Assembly (NCBI GenBank): GCA_001574975.1
Contig: KQ965734.1
Coordinates: 125,610 to 189,609, forward strand
Direction of reading: 5' to 3'
From: Gonapodya prolifera JEL478
Taxonomy: Eukaryota; Monoblepharomycota; Monoblepharidomycetes; Monoblepharidales; Gonapodyaceae
Length of the DNA stretch: 64,000 nt
Shown here: piece after piece, positions 10,674 to 23,000 of the stretch
Layout of the letters: every line of letters starts with the position of its first letter
Position numbering within the stretch: the first letter of the stretch is position 1
Made by a program: the position numbers and the translations under genes
Notes under the pieces: model-generated
Told to the model about the DNA's origin: nothing
Seen by the model: the letters and a program-made list of their open reading frames with translations, nothing else
The model's database searches: none

Positions 10674-12370
10674 ATGAGTCATGATACACTGTCAATCGCT
10701 CCCAAAAGCATGGTTTTACGCCATCGCTCAATCTCACATGGTGGACAACACACTTTGGACTGGGGCTCCATATCTGCCAGCTTTCTGTCCTTGAGCAGTC
10801 GTGAGCTCCGGGAGCCCAACTGGGATCTCGTCAGGACGCCGCTTGTCGCAGAACTGCGAAAGAAGATTGAAGAAAACCGGGCCGTTGTTATCACCGGGAC
10901 AGGAGTGACTGGTGCGCGCGTCTTTGCTTTGCAACTCTCATGGGTTCCAACTTATCCGTCTTGTTCACTTTGCGAATAGCTAATCTTTGCGGTAGACGAG
11001 CTCCACCACAGGCGAGTTACCACAAACGTGGTTTTGGCTGCTCATTCAATTACCAATCTCTATCATGTCTAACAGGCTCGCGGATGGTGAGAAGCTACAA
11101 TCACATTTGCACAACAGCACGTAACCTCAACCGGAATACATATCAGGGCGCGATTTGTCATTGCGCTGGGAGATGAATGCCAGCGTATTTTCCAGCTAGG
11201 CGCGGACTGGCGAGACGACGTCGGGCTGTCAACTTTGAGCCATAACTCACCTGCGGAAGACATTCAGAAAGTGTCACAGCGGCTCTTAGAATGGCACAGA
11301 TCCATGGTCGATAAGAGTGTTGCGAGTCCATGGGAGCTATTCAATCACATTGCAGTGAGTTCCTTCAAAGTCGCTTCATGTGCTATAAGAGTGACTCATT
11401 TTTCGAAAAACTGGTGAAGTGGCTCCTCTTCAGTGACCTTCGGGTGGAGGATCATAGGATGGCGGAAGTGCTTGACAAATTAGGTGTCCCAGTGATGACA
11501 ACCAACTATGGTTCGTTGGTTGTTGTACATGCTTTAGGTTCTGACGTTGGAGCCAATCATCGTCATCAAGACACCCTTATTGATGTTGCTCTAAGAAGAA
11601 TACCTTTGAGACTGGAGGATTTGGCGAAGCGTGGCGATGGGTGAGTTTTTAGCCTGTCTTGGGAGGGCGATTTTTGATTGTTATACAACAGATGGTCGCA
11701 ATTCGTGGATGGTACAGGATTTTCGCGGCACTCAAGATATGTTCTACATCTTCATGGAATCTTTTATGACGCTGAGGTGAGTATTAATTTTGTTACTGTG
11801 ACAAGGAAACGCTCATCGTCTTGCGTGCTTCGTAGGATATTGTTCTTGCCCGCTCAACCTATCAAGAAACGCAACACATATTTCTGACAGCTCTGAGTTC
11901 ACTTATCAAAGGGAAATTCACTGACTTCGATCCTGAAAATGTTAGGACAACGTCACTCATTTTTGTTGGCGCATCCCCTGCTTCCATGTGTGACTTGCAT
12001 TTCCGCGCTCTGTGGAGAGTGATGGAGAATCAGTCACACATACTTCCCCAGAAACATTACATTCTTGTGCGTTCACAGGAGTACGAACTTGCAATGAAAG
12101 AGTTAGAGAAATACCAACGTCCTGGGCGACTGGAACTGTGCCCAGTTGTATACGGTATGCTGTTTCGCATCTCTTCCCGATGGAGTCACCCTCACTCTGT
12201 TGAGTAATCTCCTAGGTACCGATTTTCACGACCTCCCGAGTTTCGTTGCTTGCTTGTCTGCAGACTTCACGATTCCTGGCAGTGGTTTCAGTTCACCTGG
12301 GGTGACGGGCTCTACGAGCGAACCCAATCTCGTGCTGCCACCACTTCCCCCCATTGATTTTGACATCTGA
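10674..12370 (+). CDS. SIR2-like domain protein (SIR2_2 / NAD-binding family)
   Basis: Belongs to the divergent SIR2-like group, found in fungi and in bacterial NAD-depleting defence proteins, rather than to classical sirtuins; there is no zinc-finger Cys set. Visible family blocks: ENRAVVITGTGVT (nucleotide-binding loop, about 10872), KLGVPVMTTNYGSLV (the family's TTNYD position), YVLHLHGIFYDAEDIVLARS (HLHG catalytic-type motif), SLIFVGASPASMCDLHF, HYILVRSQEYE and LCPVVYGTDFHDLPSFV, with a Pro-rich tail ending IDFDI. At least four introns; exons between 10913 and 11160 are uncertain because the loop region is hard to join. ATG chosen at 10674 (MSHDTLS). The Asp usual in TTNYD is Gly here (TTNYG) unless the boundary is different. 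The NAD hydrolase role is inferred from the family. Confidence 0.78.
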
Positions 12371-12525
12371 CACATAAAACCTGGGTATTTTTCCCTGGAA
12401 GATGCTGAAAAATTTGTGAAATTCTACATAGAGCGTATTGTAAACACAGTGACTAGACAAGTAAGTTACAAAAGTACAGACTTAATTTGCAGGGAGGGCG
12501 TCCGGCGCACAACCAACCTCTTGCT

Positions 12526-13473
12526 ATGACCCGTAAAGCACCAGCAAATTCCGTCGATCCCGACGCGATGCACTCGATCCGACGTTCAGATACAACGCAA
12601 AGCTCGGCCGCCGTGCATCGTGGTGGAACTCGCAAAGCCACCCAACGCGCCAATCAGAAGATCGCTGCCATTTTCACTGAGGATCCAATAGTATCCACTC
12701 GAAAGAGACCCAAAGAGACCCAGTCTCTGGCGAAGAGCGTGTCTATCGAGCAATCGTTTGAAGTTGGAGTTCGCGGCGCCCCAAAATCCAAACGGAATGG
12801 AACCGAGCCACTGTTAACAGCAATATCGTCGTCGCAGTTTCCTCAACATCCTTCTTCAGCACCTCCGGGAACGATCATGGCATCGGAGCTCGAGTTTTCG
12901 GATGAAGACTCCGAAGACTTACCGAGTGATCAGGAGTCTCTACGTAAAACGGAGGATGCAGTGCGACGGCAGTTGGGAAACGTAATTAGAACATGTGAGT
13001 GCAATTCTGGAAGAATGGTTATCTACATCGACTTATGGGGAATACTCACTGCGCGCTTTAGGCCTTCGAGATAAGGAAAACATTGGAACTGACCTTGATA
13101 TTGCTATGAACAACGCCGAGGCCAGCTGGTATGCGGCCGTTGCGAACATTCCAGAACCGATAGAGAGCTTGACGGTCGCCGAGTTGGAGGAGCGTTTTGG
13201 CGGCTCGTTTGAGAGAGCTGCAGTTGAACTCGGAGTGGAACCACCAGGCACAACGTGGGGTGTGCGAGGCGGAGATAGGGAGAAGTGAGTGACGTGTTCT
13301 CTTTACAAAGCGCAGGCCATATGATGCACACTACAATCGTATTTGGCAGGCCTGGCTTTCTCGATAGTATGTGGGCGGAATTGCCTGCTTGGATTCTGAG
13401 TACGGAGAAGCTATCTGGGCAGGCCGACAACATAACTTCGGCTCGGAAGACAAAGCCAAGCGCGAGAAAATGA
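12526..13473 (+). CDS. Unrecognised protein with basic head and acidic middle
   Basis: Not recognised. The ATG at 12526 starts MTRKAPANSVDPDAMHSIRR, a basic Ser/Arg/Lys-rich head, then an acidic patch (ELEFSDEDSEDLPSDQES) and a helix (RKTEDAVRRQLGNVIRT). A GT-AG intron (about 12994-13061) leads to GLRDKENIGTDLDIAMNNAE, ESLTVAELEERFGGSFERAA and WGVRGGDREK; a further short intron then leads to PYDAHYNRIWQAWLSR. An in-frame TAG at 13365-13367 may be the true stop, or it may be spanned by a GTATGT donor, giving an end at 13473. The composition suggests a nuclear chromatin- or spindle-associated protein, but no domain supports this. Confidence 0.55.
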
Positions 13474-13850
13474 ATTTGCATTCAATTTGTAAATAGCAGT
13501 CAAAAGTTCTTCATTTTAAAGTACTTGGTGCCCACAGCAGGCTGGTTCGCAGGCCACGACACAACCCACCAGAATGTCGAAGCAAACCACTCTCGCGTGA
13601 GTCTTGTCCCCAAGTGGTGGCCAAATTTTTGGGGCTAGCGAACTACTTGATCATTGTTTTGCCCGGTGGACGTACCGGTGATCAGACGCTGGTGAACTCT
13701 CAATCACCATCTGCTGGACAAGCGTTACAGTCGTTTTCGACATGAAATTAAGCGCAGCTGGCACTGACTGCTATATCTCGACATTCTACTCTTCAATTTT
13801 CGCTCTCTCACCGCCATTCGTCTCGAATCAATCTAAAATCGATTGCGATC
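13474..13850. other. Intergenic region upstream of DNA ligase
   Basis: About 375 bp with no credible coding frame and no repeat that I could see; presumably the 3' UTR of the preceding gene plus the ligase promoter. Confidence 0.5.
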
Positions 13851-16800
13851 ATGAATGCGATCTCTCGCGCCCGGTTGGCATCTCTTGCCCACAATGATCA
13901 CTTTATCCTCGCCTGCTATATCGATCTCGATTTGTGCAACGGGTTTCGGCTGCTCAACCGTCCGACATTCGGGCGAACGCGTGGGCGCAACTACATACAC
14001 TTATCGTTGCCTTTCCTGTGGCCCTCCGTCTTGCAACGTCAACGCGATGATTTTGAACGATTGTTGGCTCGATCTTACAGTTCATGGTTCAAAAAGGACC
14101 AATCCACATCATCCGCGGCCAGCACTTCCCCTCGTGTCCAACCCGTCCCACAGGCAACTCGAGATGAAGGCCATGGGGGAAACGCACAGCCAGAGAAGAA
14201 CGACAACTCTGATGACCACATTACCAGTAAAAGTGAGTGTGCCACATAATGCACATTTGGGATCAAGAATCTGATGATTACGTCTAGAGTCCAAACGGGT
14301 AAAACGGCTTCGCGTATCGGACACCGAGGACTCGGACACCGAGGCTGTCTCCAAAGAAAGCAGCAGGGATGCGCAAAAGGAAAATTTAGATACCAACGAA
14401 ATGCGATCATCTGACCAGAAGAACACCAAACAAAAGCCTGGAAAGATTGCGAAGATGAGACGTAAGAATGGGTCTCCTCCGAGTCCAGAAGCGCCTACGG
14501 ATGACGGGGAGACCAATGTTGCTGAAGCAGCGGCGTCTGAAGGAGAAACAAAAGCTCCGAAATCCATCGTTGACGTGGCTGGTCCCACATCACCGCCCTC
14601 AAAGGAGAGTACGACAGCTGAAACATCAATCAAATCGGACGGCGATGAAATGGACACGGACGAAGTCCCCAAGCAATCACCACCAGCTGAAGGTCCTAAG
14701 AAGCGGAAAGCAAGCCCTGTCCGTGCTCCCAAAACAAAAGCTGCGAAGGCAAACTTGAACGACGACGTAAGCAATCGAAACGTTAAGAAAGTCGAAGAGC
14801 ATGACGATGATAGGGGGGATGAATCTGGTCACGAATCAGAAATCGACGAAGCCGAAGTAGCAAACGTGTGAGTACTTTACACAGATGAACTTCAAAAGAT
14901 TATGTAGCCCCTTCAAGTTATACTGACCGAGGCTCTCACTATAGGGTTTTGAAGGCGGGAGGCTATGACTTCGGTACTTGGAAGAAGGGAGAGAAGTACG
15001 TCATGCACATGTGAAAAACTTTTTTGTTTGCTGACAGCCATCCCACAAGGGTCCCTTACTCGGCGTTGTGTCGTGCTTTTGACCTTATCGAAGCGACCAC
15101 GAAGAGACTTGAGATTACAAACATCCTCAGCCGATTCTTCAAAGTTGTGATCGAGACCACTCCAGACTGCTTGCTTGAATGCCTCTATCTGTGCATAAAC
15201 AGGGTGGGTTCAGAGTTTTTTTCGACCTCTTCGGTAAATAATAAGAAGTGCACCATCAGCTGGGTGCGGAATATCGCAACAAAGAACTCGGGATAGGCGA
15301 GTCGATTTTGACGAAAGCAGTCGCTTCCGCGACAGGGCGAAGTCCGGAGAAAATCAAAGCAGATATGGAAAAGATGGGCGACTTGGGCCAGGTTGCGCAG
15401 GTATGTTGCGAATCATTGCTTCTCGTCGCACTGCGTGACCTGCTTCGCCCGTACAAAAGGCCAGTCGTAGTAACCAACCAGTCATGTTCAAACCGAAGCC
15501 ACTGGATGTCAGCAAGGTTTTCAAGTTCCTAAAAGAAATCTCAGAAACATCAGGAAAGGAGGTTTGTGCTCCAAATTTTGTTTGGTGCAAATTTCATTGA
15601 TTAATTATCGTTGTCAGTCACAAGCACGCAAAATAGATAAAATCAAACAACTGCTTGTGGCTTGTCAGGAGAATGAGCCTCGATACCTCATCCGCTCATT
15701 GGAGGGAAAGTTGCGAATTGGACTGGCAGAGCAGACAGTTCTTGTGGCACTTGCAAGCTCGGTGGTGATGACTGATCCTGAGCTCGGCAAGTTGAAGGGA
15801 GAGAAACTCAAGGACAAAATTGCAGAGGGTGCAGGAGTTCTCAAGAGTGTCTACAGGTTGGTAGGTTTTTTGAGCAAGGAGGTGAAGCTGGCCCTCATAA
15901 TGGTACACCTCCAGCGAGCTGCCGGACTATGATATGATTGTCCCTGCGATGCTCAAATATGGCATTATGAACCTCGCCGATCATTGTCACCTTGTGCCTG
16001 GTGAGCTGCAGTTGGGGTTTCGTTAGCACCTCGGTCATTTACTTGTTTCCCACCAGGAATTCCATTGAAACCCATGCTCGCACATCCGACCAAGTCCATC
16101 AGTGAAGTGCTGGACAGGTTCGAAGGTATTCATTTCACATGCGAGTGGAAGTATGATGGAGAGCGTGCCCAGGTACGAGACGGAGGGGTTGAACTCTCCC
16201 GAGTTCAGTCACTGATCGCTTCCGTCAAGATTCATCTCCTCGAAAATGGAGAAACTATGGTGTACAGCCGGAACTCGGAAGATTTGTCCAAGAAGTATCC
16301 CGATATCTTGGAGAGGGCCGCCAAGGTCTGTCATAAGCTTCGCGCTCGTCCAGCGTTGATTGCGCTGAATCCTCAGGTTTCACAATAGATTGCCAACGAA
16401 GGCGTGAAATCGTTTGTCCTCGACTGTGAAGCCGTTGCGTGGGATAAGGAGGAAAAGAAAATTCTTCCCTTCCAAGTTCTCAGCACCAGAAAACGCAAGG
16501 TTGGTTAATGGTGTCAAGAAACGCCGTGACCAAAAGTCTCAATTTGCTTTTCAGGACGTCGCCGTTGAAGATCTCAAAGTCCAAGTCTGCATATTTGCGT
16601 TCGACCTTTTGTATCTCAACGGAAAGGTGAGTTGGTCTTGCCTGAAACGAGGTCCGGTGTGAGAAAGTGCTCAGACCAGGTCGATTCCCACAGCCTCTCA
16701 TCAAGGAGACATTTGCCGAACGCCGTCGAATTCTTCATGAGAGCTTCCATGCGATAGAGGGAGAGTTCGCGTTCGCTGTCCATACGAATGCCCAAGGTGC

Positions 16801-17665
16801 CGAGGATATACAGAAAGAATTAGACGAGAGTGTTGCGGGAGGCTGCGAAGGGCTCATGGTGAAGACGCTCGATAAGGACTCGTCTTACGAACCGAGCAAA
16901 CGGTCCAGAAATTGGTTGAAGGTTTGTACCCCGTTCGTTAAAAATCGACTGTTTTCATTGCCTGAAGGTGTTGCGATCAGGTCAAGAAGGATTATCTGAA
17001 GGGTGTCGGGGACACGTTGGATCTCGTCGTGATTGGGGCTTATCTCGGGCGCGGAAAGCGTGTGGGTGTCTATGGAGGATATCTTCTGGCATGTTATGAT
17101 CCCGACAAGGAGGAATACCAAACGATTTGCAAGGTTGGTGGCTATGGAGTTTCTTCACTGGTCCGCCAATGATACACACTCCACTTCAGATTGGTACCGG
17201 GTTCTCCGAAGAGGACCTCAAAACCCAGTACGATGCACTTAAAGAGCACGTCGTATCGGAACCCAAACCGTACTTCTTGTATTCGGAGGACCCCCGAGTG
17301 AAACCTGATGTCTGGTTTGAACCTTCCATGGTGAGTTGACTCCAACGGCCCAAAAATGAATTAGCACTACAAACAAACCTTTTTGGCAGGTCTGGGAAGT
17401 ACAATGTGCAGATTTGTCGGTGTCGCCTGTCCACAAAGCGGCCATTGGAGAGGTGAGCGGATTCAAATGTGTAACAAATGAAGGCAGAAGTTCACTATCA
17501 GCGCTTCAGGTTGACGACTCCAAGGGGATTTCTCTACGTTTCCCTCGATTTATCCGGGTTCGCGATGACAAAAACGCAGACGATGCAACGTCTGCAGAGC
17601 AAGTTGCTGAGATGTACAGGTCGCAGAAGATTCATCACCAGAAAGGTAGCTCTAAGGATGATTAA
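13851..17665 (+). CDS. CDC9: ATP-dependent DNA ligase I (CDC9/LIG1 type)
   Basis: Seals nicks in lagging-strand synthesis and excision repair using ATP. The ATG at 13851 opens an N-terminus rich in Arg/Leu and hydroxylated residues. It could be a mitochondrial leader and is followed by RSYSSWFKK, a degenerate PIP box (PCNA binding). A Lys/Glu/Ser-rich disordered stretch follows, then the DNA-binding domain ([36 protein letters not shown], LKFLxEIS-type helix, [20 protein letters not shown]). The catalytic core has motif [12 protein letters not shown] (adenylated Lys), [50 protein letters not shown] and SRNWLK(V)KKDYL. The OB fold has [34 protein letters not shown] and the C-terminal [14 protein letters not shown]. 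About twelve introns; one, at 16173-16229 (57 nt), is in frame and stop-free. Complete. Confidence 0.95.
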
Positions 17666-17808
17666 ATTAAATTTCCGTGCTATGAAATTTATTTGCTTTG
17701 GTTCCGTGTGCGGTTTGATCGAGAGGACCGCGGCAGCTGTGTGGCAGGGCGGCATCCTCCCGCATTGCCTCCACACGGTCCGCCGCGAGCTCTCTCACTC
17801 AACACACA

Positions 17809-19717
17809 ATGCAGAAACTCTTCTCCAAGATCCGCGGCGCTCTCCACGATGGCGGCAATCAAGGAAAAAGCAAGATGCCCGTTGATGGGCTGCAGACGGA
17901 CATAGGTGAGACTCGCATCCATTCCGAGTTGCTTATCAGAGGGGAGATTATCTGGAGGACGGGATGTTTCCCATCATGCGCAACCACTCTGTATGCTTTA
18001 TTCACATCCTTGTCCGATTTCCAGAACATCTGGTGATGAATGTATTCATCGGTGGAGGAGGAGGGAAAGAGAATGTCGAAGCGATTCAGGACGTTTTGAA
18101 GACGGTCGGAACAGAGAAGGCAGCGTGAGTGGGGTATATTTAGCTGATAATTTTCAATTTTCAATTTTCAACCTGTCGTGCAACAGTTTCAGACGACTCA
18201 TAGATGTGACGGTGACCTTCCTGACACCACATGTACCGACAGCGAGCATGGGGAACGAACTTCCCTCTGAAGATTCTGGCTCGCACAAGTATCGACAGCA
18301 AGCCTTGTCGTGCATACGGGTGTTGGACGCCTTCTTCACGACTTCCCCGAACGCCGCGCGAGAAATTGCATCATCAAGCACATTCTGGAAGGCAGCCAAA
18401 GCGGTTCTCCGCAGCAAAATCGAGCGGACCATGGACGGAAGCTCTGGCGATGTAGTGTCGGAGCGGCTCGTTGCCGTGATTCGAGGTTGGATGCGATCTG
18501 CGGATGAGGAATCGACACGAATGGCGATGCAGAGGAAGGAAAGCGGACTCGTCATGGATAGACTGGTTGAACCGGAGAAAGTTGTGGTGAGAAATCAAGT
18601 GTCTGTGGATATCGTCTCACTCCAGAAAACTGAGCATCCCCCCACCCCACCACTCCCTCATCTGCGAACAGATCTTTTCGCCCAACTCTCGCTCATCAAG
18701 CAAAGACGCCGAAACCTCTTCAATCCCTTCCCGCGCATCCCAATCCACGGCGCCAACGACCTCCTTCATCGTGCCGCTCAACTCTGTCCGCAGTGGTGTC
18801 ATGGAACTGAAGCTTTCAATGCTGGTGTCTGAAGTGGACGATGTTGTACGACAAGCCGACACGGCCATGCGCAGCCAGGTCCACAAGGGGAAGGCCGACG
18901 ACCTTGGGAGTTCTGCAGGTGCAGGTGGCCAATTAGCGTTTCGAGCAGAGGAGAGCAGCAGCAGCACCGATGGAGAGGTCCTCAGCGCCGACGATACTCG
19001 TATCGCCATGCAGGCGTGTCTCGAGCGAGCGAAAGACGTCTCGCTCAAATGTTCCGCCATGACGGATGAGATGAACGGGAACGCAGCCATGTGGGACTTC
19101 CAAAGTGAGCTCTCCGCGTTCGCAAAAGAACCCCCATGCACTTTGTCTCGACACAGTACGTTTTTCAATGTTCCAGTCGCCCTCTCCAACGCCATCGAGG
19201 ATTTGAATACTGCCATGAACCGGCTGCGTTCTCGCTTGGGTGAACGCCTGGACTTCCCCACTTCGACCTCCATGTCGACGCTCTTTGTACCCGACAGCGC
19301 CGAGTCCACCGATAAAGGCAAGAAGGGCAAACTCTCGCGAATTAGCAGGTGAGTCCGTCCCGGGGGACCAAAGTGTTGCCTTGATACAGTGATTTGAGTT
19401 GGAATTTATGGGGAACGCAACGCAGTTATTCCTCCGCATCTACCGCCGTCGCATCGAGCTTCCACGTTTCCATCGACTCTGGTCCGTCACTATCATACGC
19501 TGGTGCTTCTGGAGCTTCCAACTCCTCGACATTCCACAATGGCTCGTCATCCAGTGCTTCTGGAGCTTCCAGCTCCTCGACGTTCAATAATGGCTCGTCA
19601 TCCAGTGCTTCTGGAGCTTCCAGCTCCTCGACGTTCAATAATGGCTCGTCATCGGGTGCTTCCGGTGCTTCCACATCTTCAACGTTCAAGAATGGCTCGT
19701 CGTCATCCTCTTCCTAG
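17809..19717 (+). CDS. VHS/GAT-like trafficking protein with Ser-rich tandem-repeat tail
   Basis: Probable clathrin/ubiquitin adaptor-like protein. The ATG at 17809 begins MQKLFSKIRGALHDGG. A helical repeat domain follows with RRLIDVTVTFLTPHVP, ALSCIRVLDAFFTTSPN, FWKAAKAVLRSKIE and ERLVAVIRGWMRSADEE, a pattern like VHS superhelices (including the Trp of the last helix). Next comes a second helical bundle resembling GAT (SVRSGVMELKLSMLVSEVDD, DTRIAMQACLERAKDVSLKC, AIEDLNTAMNRLRSRLGERL). The tail is built of 17-residue Ser/Gly/Ala repeats (GASSSSTFNNGSS), encoded by 51-bp units. At least five introns. Domain naming rests on helix patterns, not on a diagnostic motif; it could instead be another ENTH/VHS-fold family. 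Ends in SSSSSS and TAG at 19715-19717. Confidence 0.6.
19502..19705. repeat. Four 51-bp tandem coding repeats
   Basis: Units begin at 19502, 19553, 19604 and 19655. Units 2 and 3 are nearly identical; units 1 and 4 are more diverged. Each encodes a 17-residue block around GASSSSTFNNGSS in the C-terminal tail of the VHS/GAT-like protein. The 51-bp length keeps the frame, so unit number could vary between strains. Confidence 0.9.
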
Positions 19718-20075
19718 GCTATTGGGGAGGTCGCCGGATCATTTTCTTCGTGTCATATTGTTTTTAATCGCTTTGGGTGGGGTGGTAATTTTCAAAATGA
19801 TATGTATTGTTTTGTATGCAAGAAAGTGGAAGAAAGGCGTTATATACACAAGTGCAGGCCTCCCAACAGATGTTTCCCATCACGAACTCATCGCACCCAA
19901 TATGAGACACAATTTGGCTGTGAAGTGTCCAAGCCCGGTGCATGCACAAAGGCACCCATATCCAACGGAAAGGAAAATGCAAGTACGTTTTGCTCCGTGT
20001 GCGTGCTCCGAAAACTCCCGAATGGGAGGCCAGAGGTTGGTAAATGGGATGCAGGAGAAAATGTAATGCACGCTG
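19718..20075. other. Intergenic region between convergent genes
   Basis: About 360 bp between the stop of the VHS/GAT-like gene (plus) and the stop of the AlkB-like gene (minus). Short frames on both strands lack coding character. Probably two 3' UTRs. Confidence 0.5.
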
Positions 20076-23000
20076 TCACTCCACGCGGATGTTGAGCGAA
20101 ACCCGTGTGTGGGTGATTGAGGTTATGTCATCGGGATCGTCGCTCTCGTCGTACCTGTCGCAGTATCATTAAGCAAGGTGAACCAGGTAGGTTATAAGAG
20201 ACAGAGAGATTCGAAACTGGTGAGATCTACACCATTTGCGTATCGGAGGTATAGGTCCACTCACTTTTCGCAAATTACTCCATGGCTCCACTCGGTTCTC
20301 GCCCTCCCGACCATTGCCCATGCGTCCCCCTCTCCAACTTTGAATCGATATGACCTTTTACCGTCTTTTCGCACCACCACAATCCATCCATCCCCCTTGA
20401 CGCCCAGCGTCACAATTTTGTTCCCGAAACCTTCCAGCTGTGGCTGATCAATATGCAGAGGGAAATCCGCGTGCTGGAAGTTCGGTTGCAGCGCAATCAC
20501 ATCTCCACTGTAGTCTGGTCCGAATGAAGCGTGCACGCGCTCCAGATCCTCGGCATGTGCTGACGTCGGTAGCGGTTTGTGCCTCTCGAAGCGGTACTTC
20601 GACCCAAATTTGGCAATTTGATCTCCAGTGCACCAAATAAACTTGATTGAGTGCCCGCCGGAACCTAACCCGCGCCAAGAAGTCACTGTGCCCTTGGGTC
20701 GGACGGATTCGATTTCCCGAAGTAGAGTTTCGCATCGTGGGGGGGAAAGAAGGTTCCTATAGCAGGTGTGGGGAGCAGACGAGACACCAGAGTAGGACAA
20801 GAGTGGAAAGGTGTTGGGCCCGTTAAAATCGTCCCAACAAACGAACACTTTACACCAACTCACCTCATACACTTCAACCCACTGCCCGCCAGATCCCACA
20901 CAGCCCAAGCAGGGGCACACACCACCCCATTCTCATCAAACTGCACCGTTGTCGCCCCATCAAAGACCCTCCTCAAGTGCCCACAGTACCTCCGACTAGC
21001 AACCACAGGCGCCGGGAACGGTCTTGGTTCTGGCTCCAGCGGAGGCATGGGTGGTGGCGAGGGAGACCGGTGCGACGGGGTCCGTCCTCGTTCCGGGCTC
21101 GACGGGGGGTCTGCAATTGCGCCCTTCGTTGGACGTCCACCTCGGTAACGTCGTCCACCAGATGTATCCTCGGGGTCGGAATCTTGGCCGAACACCTCGA
21201 CTTCGCTTTCCATCATTGACTGGCGCCGCCGCTTAGCTGGATGCGCGAGATGGTAAGCATTCTTAGGCCTCAACGCTGTTGCACTACTCCTCGCCTCCTT
21301 GGCCTCCCTAGCCTCCCTAGCCTCTCTCGCAATTCTCCTCTTCCGCTCTTCAGCCAGCGTATAGCCCCTGTCAAGCACCACACTACGCAAAGGCCATCCA
21401 TGCTCCAACTCCTGTTCCTCTAAAGCCACTGTTCCCGCTAAAAGAGCGGTCAGCTCGGCCTTACGCCGAACCAGTTCGGGGTCTTCAGTAGATTCATCGG
21501 ATCTTATCCTTTTTGCCCTGTGCCTGTCCCGCAGAGATGCGTATCGCAGAAGACGAGGTCGTACTACCCATCCTTCGTCCAGCACCTCTTCCTTTCTCAC
21601 AAAGTATCCCTCGTCCAGAGTCTCCTCTTCAACAGGCGGGGTGGTAGGAAGAACAAACCGCGGGCGAAGTGGTGCTAATGGTATGATCGGAGACCGAGTG
21701 GATGAGTTGCGTGATGCGCGAGAAGGTATCGAAGATGTAGCGCCTGGTCGACGGAGCGGAGTCCCTGATGCCAAGACGGTTTCGAAAACCGGGCGGATCG
21801 CGGGGAGGTTGATGACGCAGACAGAGACTGATACAGAGGTTTGAGCCGGTTCAGGGTCCACACCGACGATGTCAATTTCTTCATCTGAATCCTCCGAGTC
21901 ATATGATACGGCAGCGGTGGGGACGAGATGATGGGTGGACTGGTCTTTCGGGAAGGGAGGCAAGACCTGCAACTGCGAATGAGAATTCGAGGTGCGCGAC
22001 TCGGTGCTCAATTCAGAGGTGCCAAAAGTTGTGTTAGGAGTGGAGGCTTTGGGAGTGTGTGGGGGTCCTGTGGTCTCCAGAGGCTCGGGGAGCAGAGTTA
22101 GAGCGGGCGACTCTGCACTTGCTCCGGGACTATTGATTGCCGGAGGCGTTCGGGCGCCAGGAATGCTCACGGGACCTGTGATAGGCACCAAGTCCCGTTG
22201 GTTATCGACCAGCCTGTCAGGCAACTTCCTTTCTCCAAGTTGCTGCGAGAATACAGATTGCCCATCTTGATATCCAAAGGCGTAGCCTGTCATATTCCCG
22301 AGTCCTTCAACCTCTTCGGGCTGTGTGCGTCCGTCGAGTGCCCCTGTTGCCCCTGTTGCTCTCACAGGTGCCAGTTCAGTCGCTAATCCAAGTCCGCTTC
22401 CTAAATCACCAGATCCGTGCATCGATCCTTCCTTCGGACCATTGTCGCCTTCCGATCCCCACGATGACCCACGACGATCGTCGGCAACTTGCGTCCATCC
22501 ATGCACTTGTTGGTCGGTAACAGTATGCGCCTGATAGCCTTGATGCGGGGATTGGCCTTGGTGTAAAGGGGGGGAATTTTCGATGGGTGGGAGGACCGCA
22601 CTTTGGAGACGACTGTGCTGATGGGGGACATTCACAACCATGGGGGAGTTGTACCGCGGTTGAGGTGGATTCTGTAAAACTGCCCCAGAAAACGTTGGTG
22701 GGGACTGTGTAGATAGTGAAGGTGGGTTCGAGGCGAAGGGTGGGCGGAGGACTACTTGATACGGGTGGTAGGCAGAGTGAGGAGGAGGAGGGGGGGGCAT
22801 CTGCTGCGGATGGTGAACGGCGGGGTTATGCATTTGATAGTAGTGAGTGGGATAGTTGGAGTGTGGTTGCGAGTGGGTTGGCTGAGATTGGTGATGGTGG
22901 AATGGAACCTGCTGGTGTTGACTCTGGTGGACCGTAGAGTGGGTTGGCTGAGATTGGTGATGGTGGAATGGAACCTGCTGATGTTGACTCTGGTGGACCA

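Noticed and set aside
18617-19330. 237-residue minus-strand frame opposite the VHS/GAT-like gene
   Set aside because: The plus strand carries the conserved helical pattern and splice sites; the minus frame has no recognisable features.
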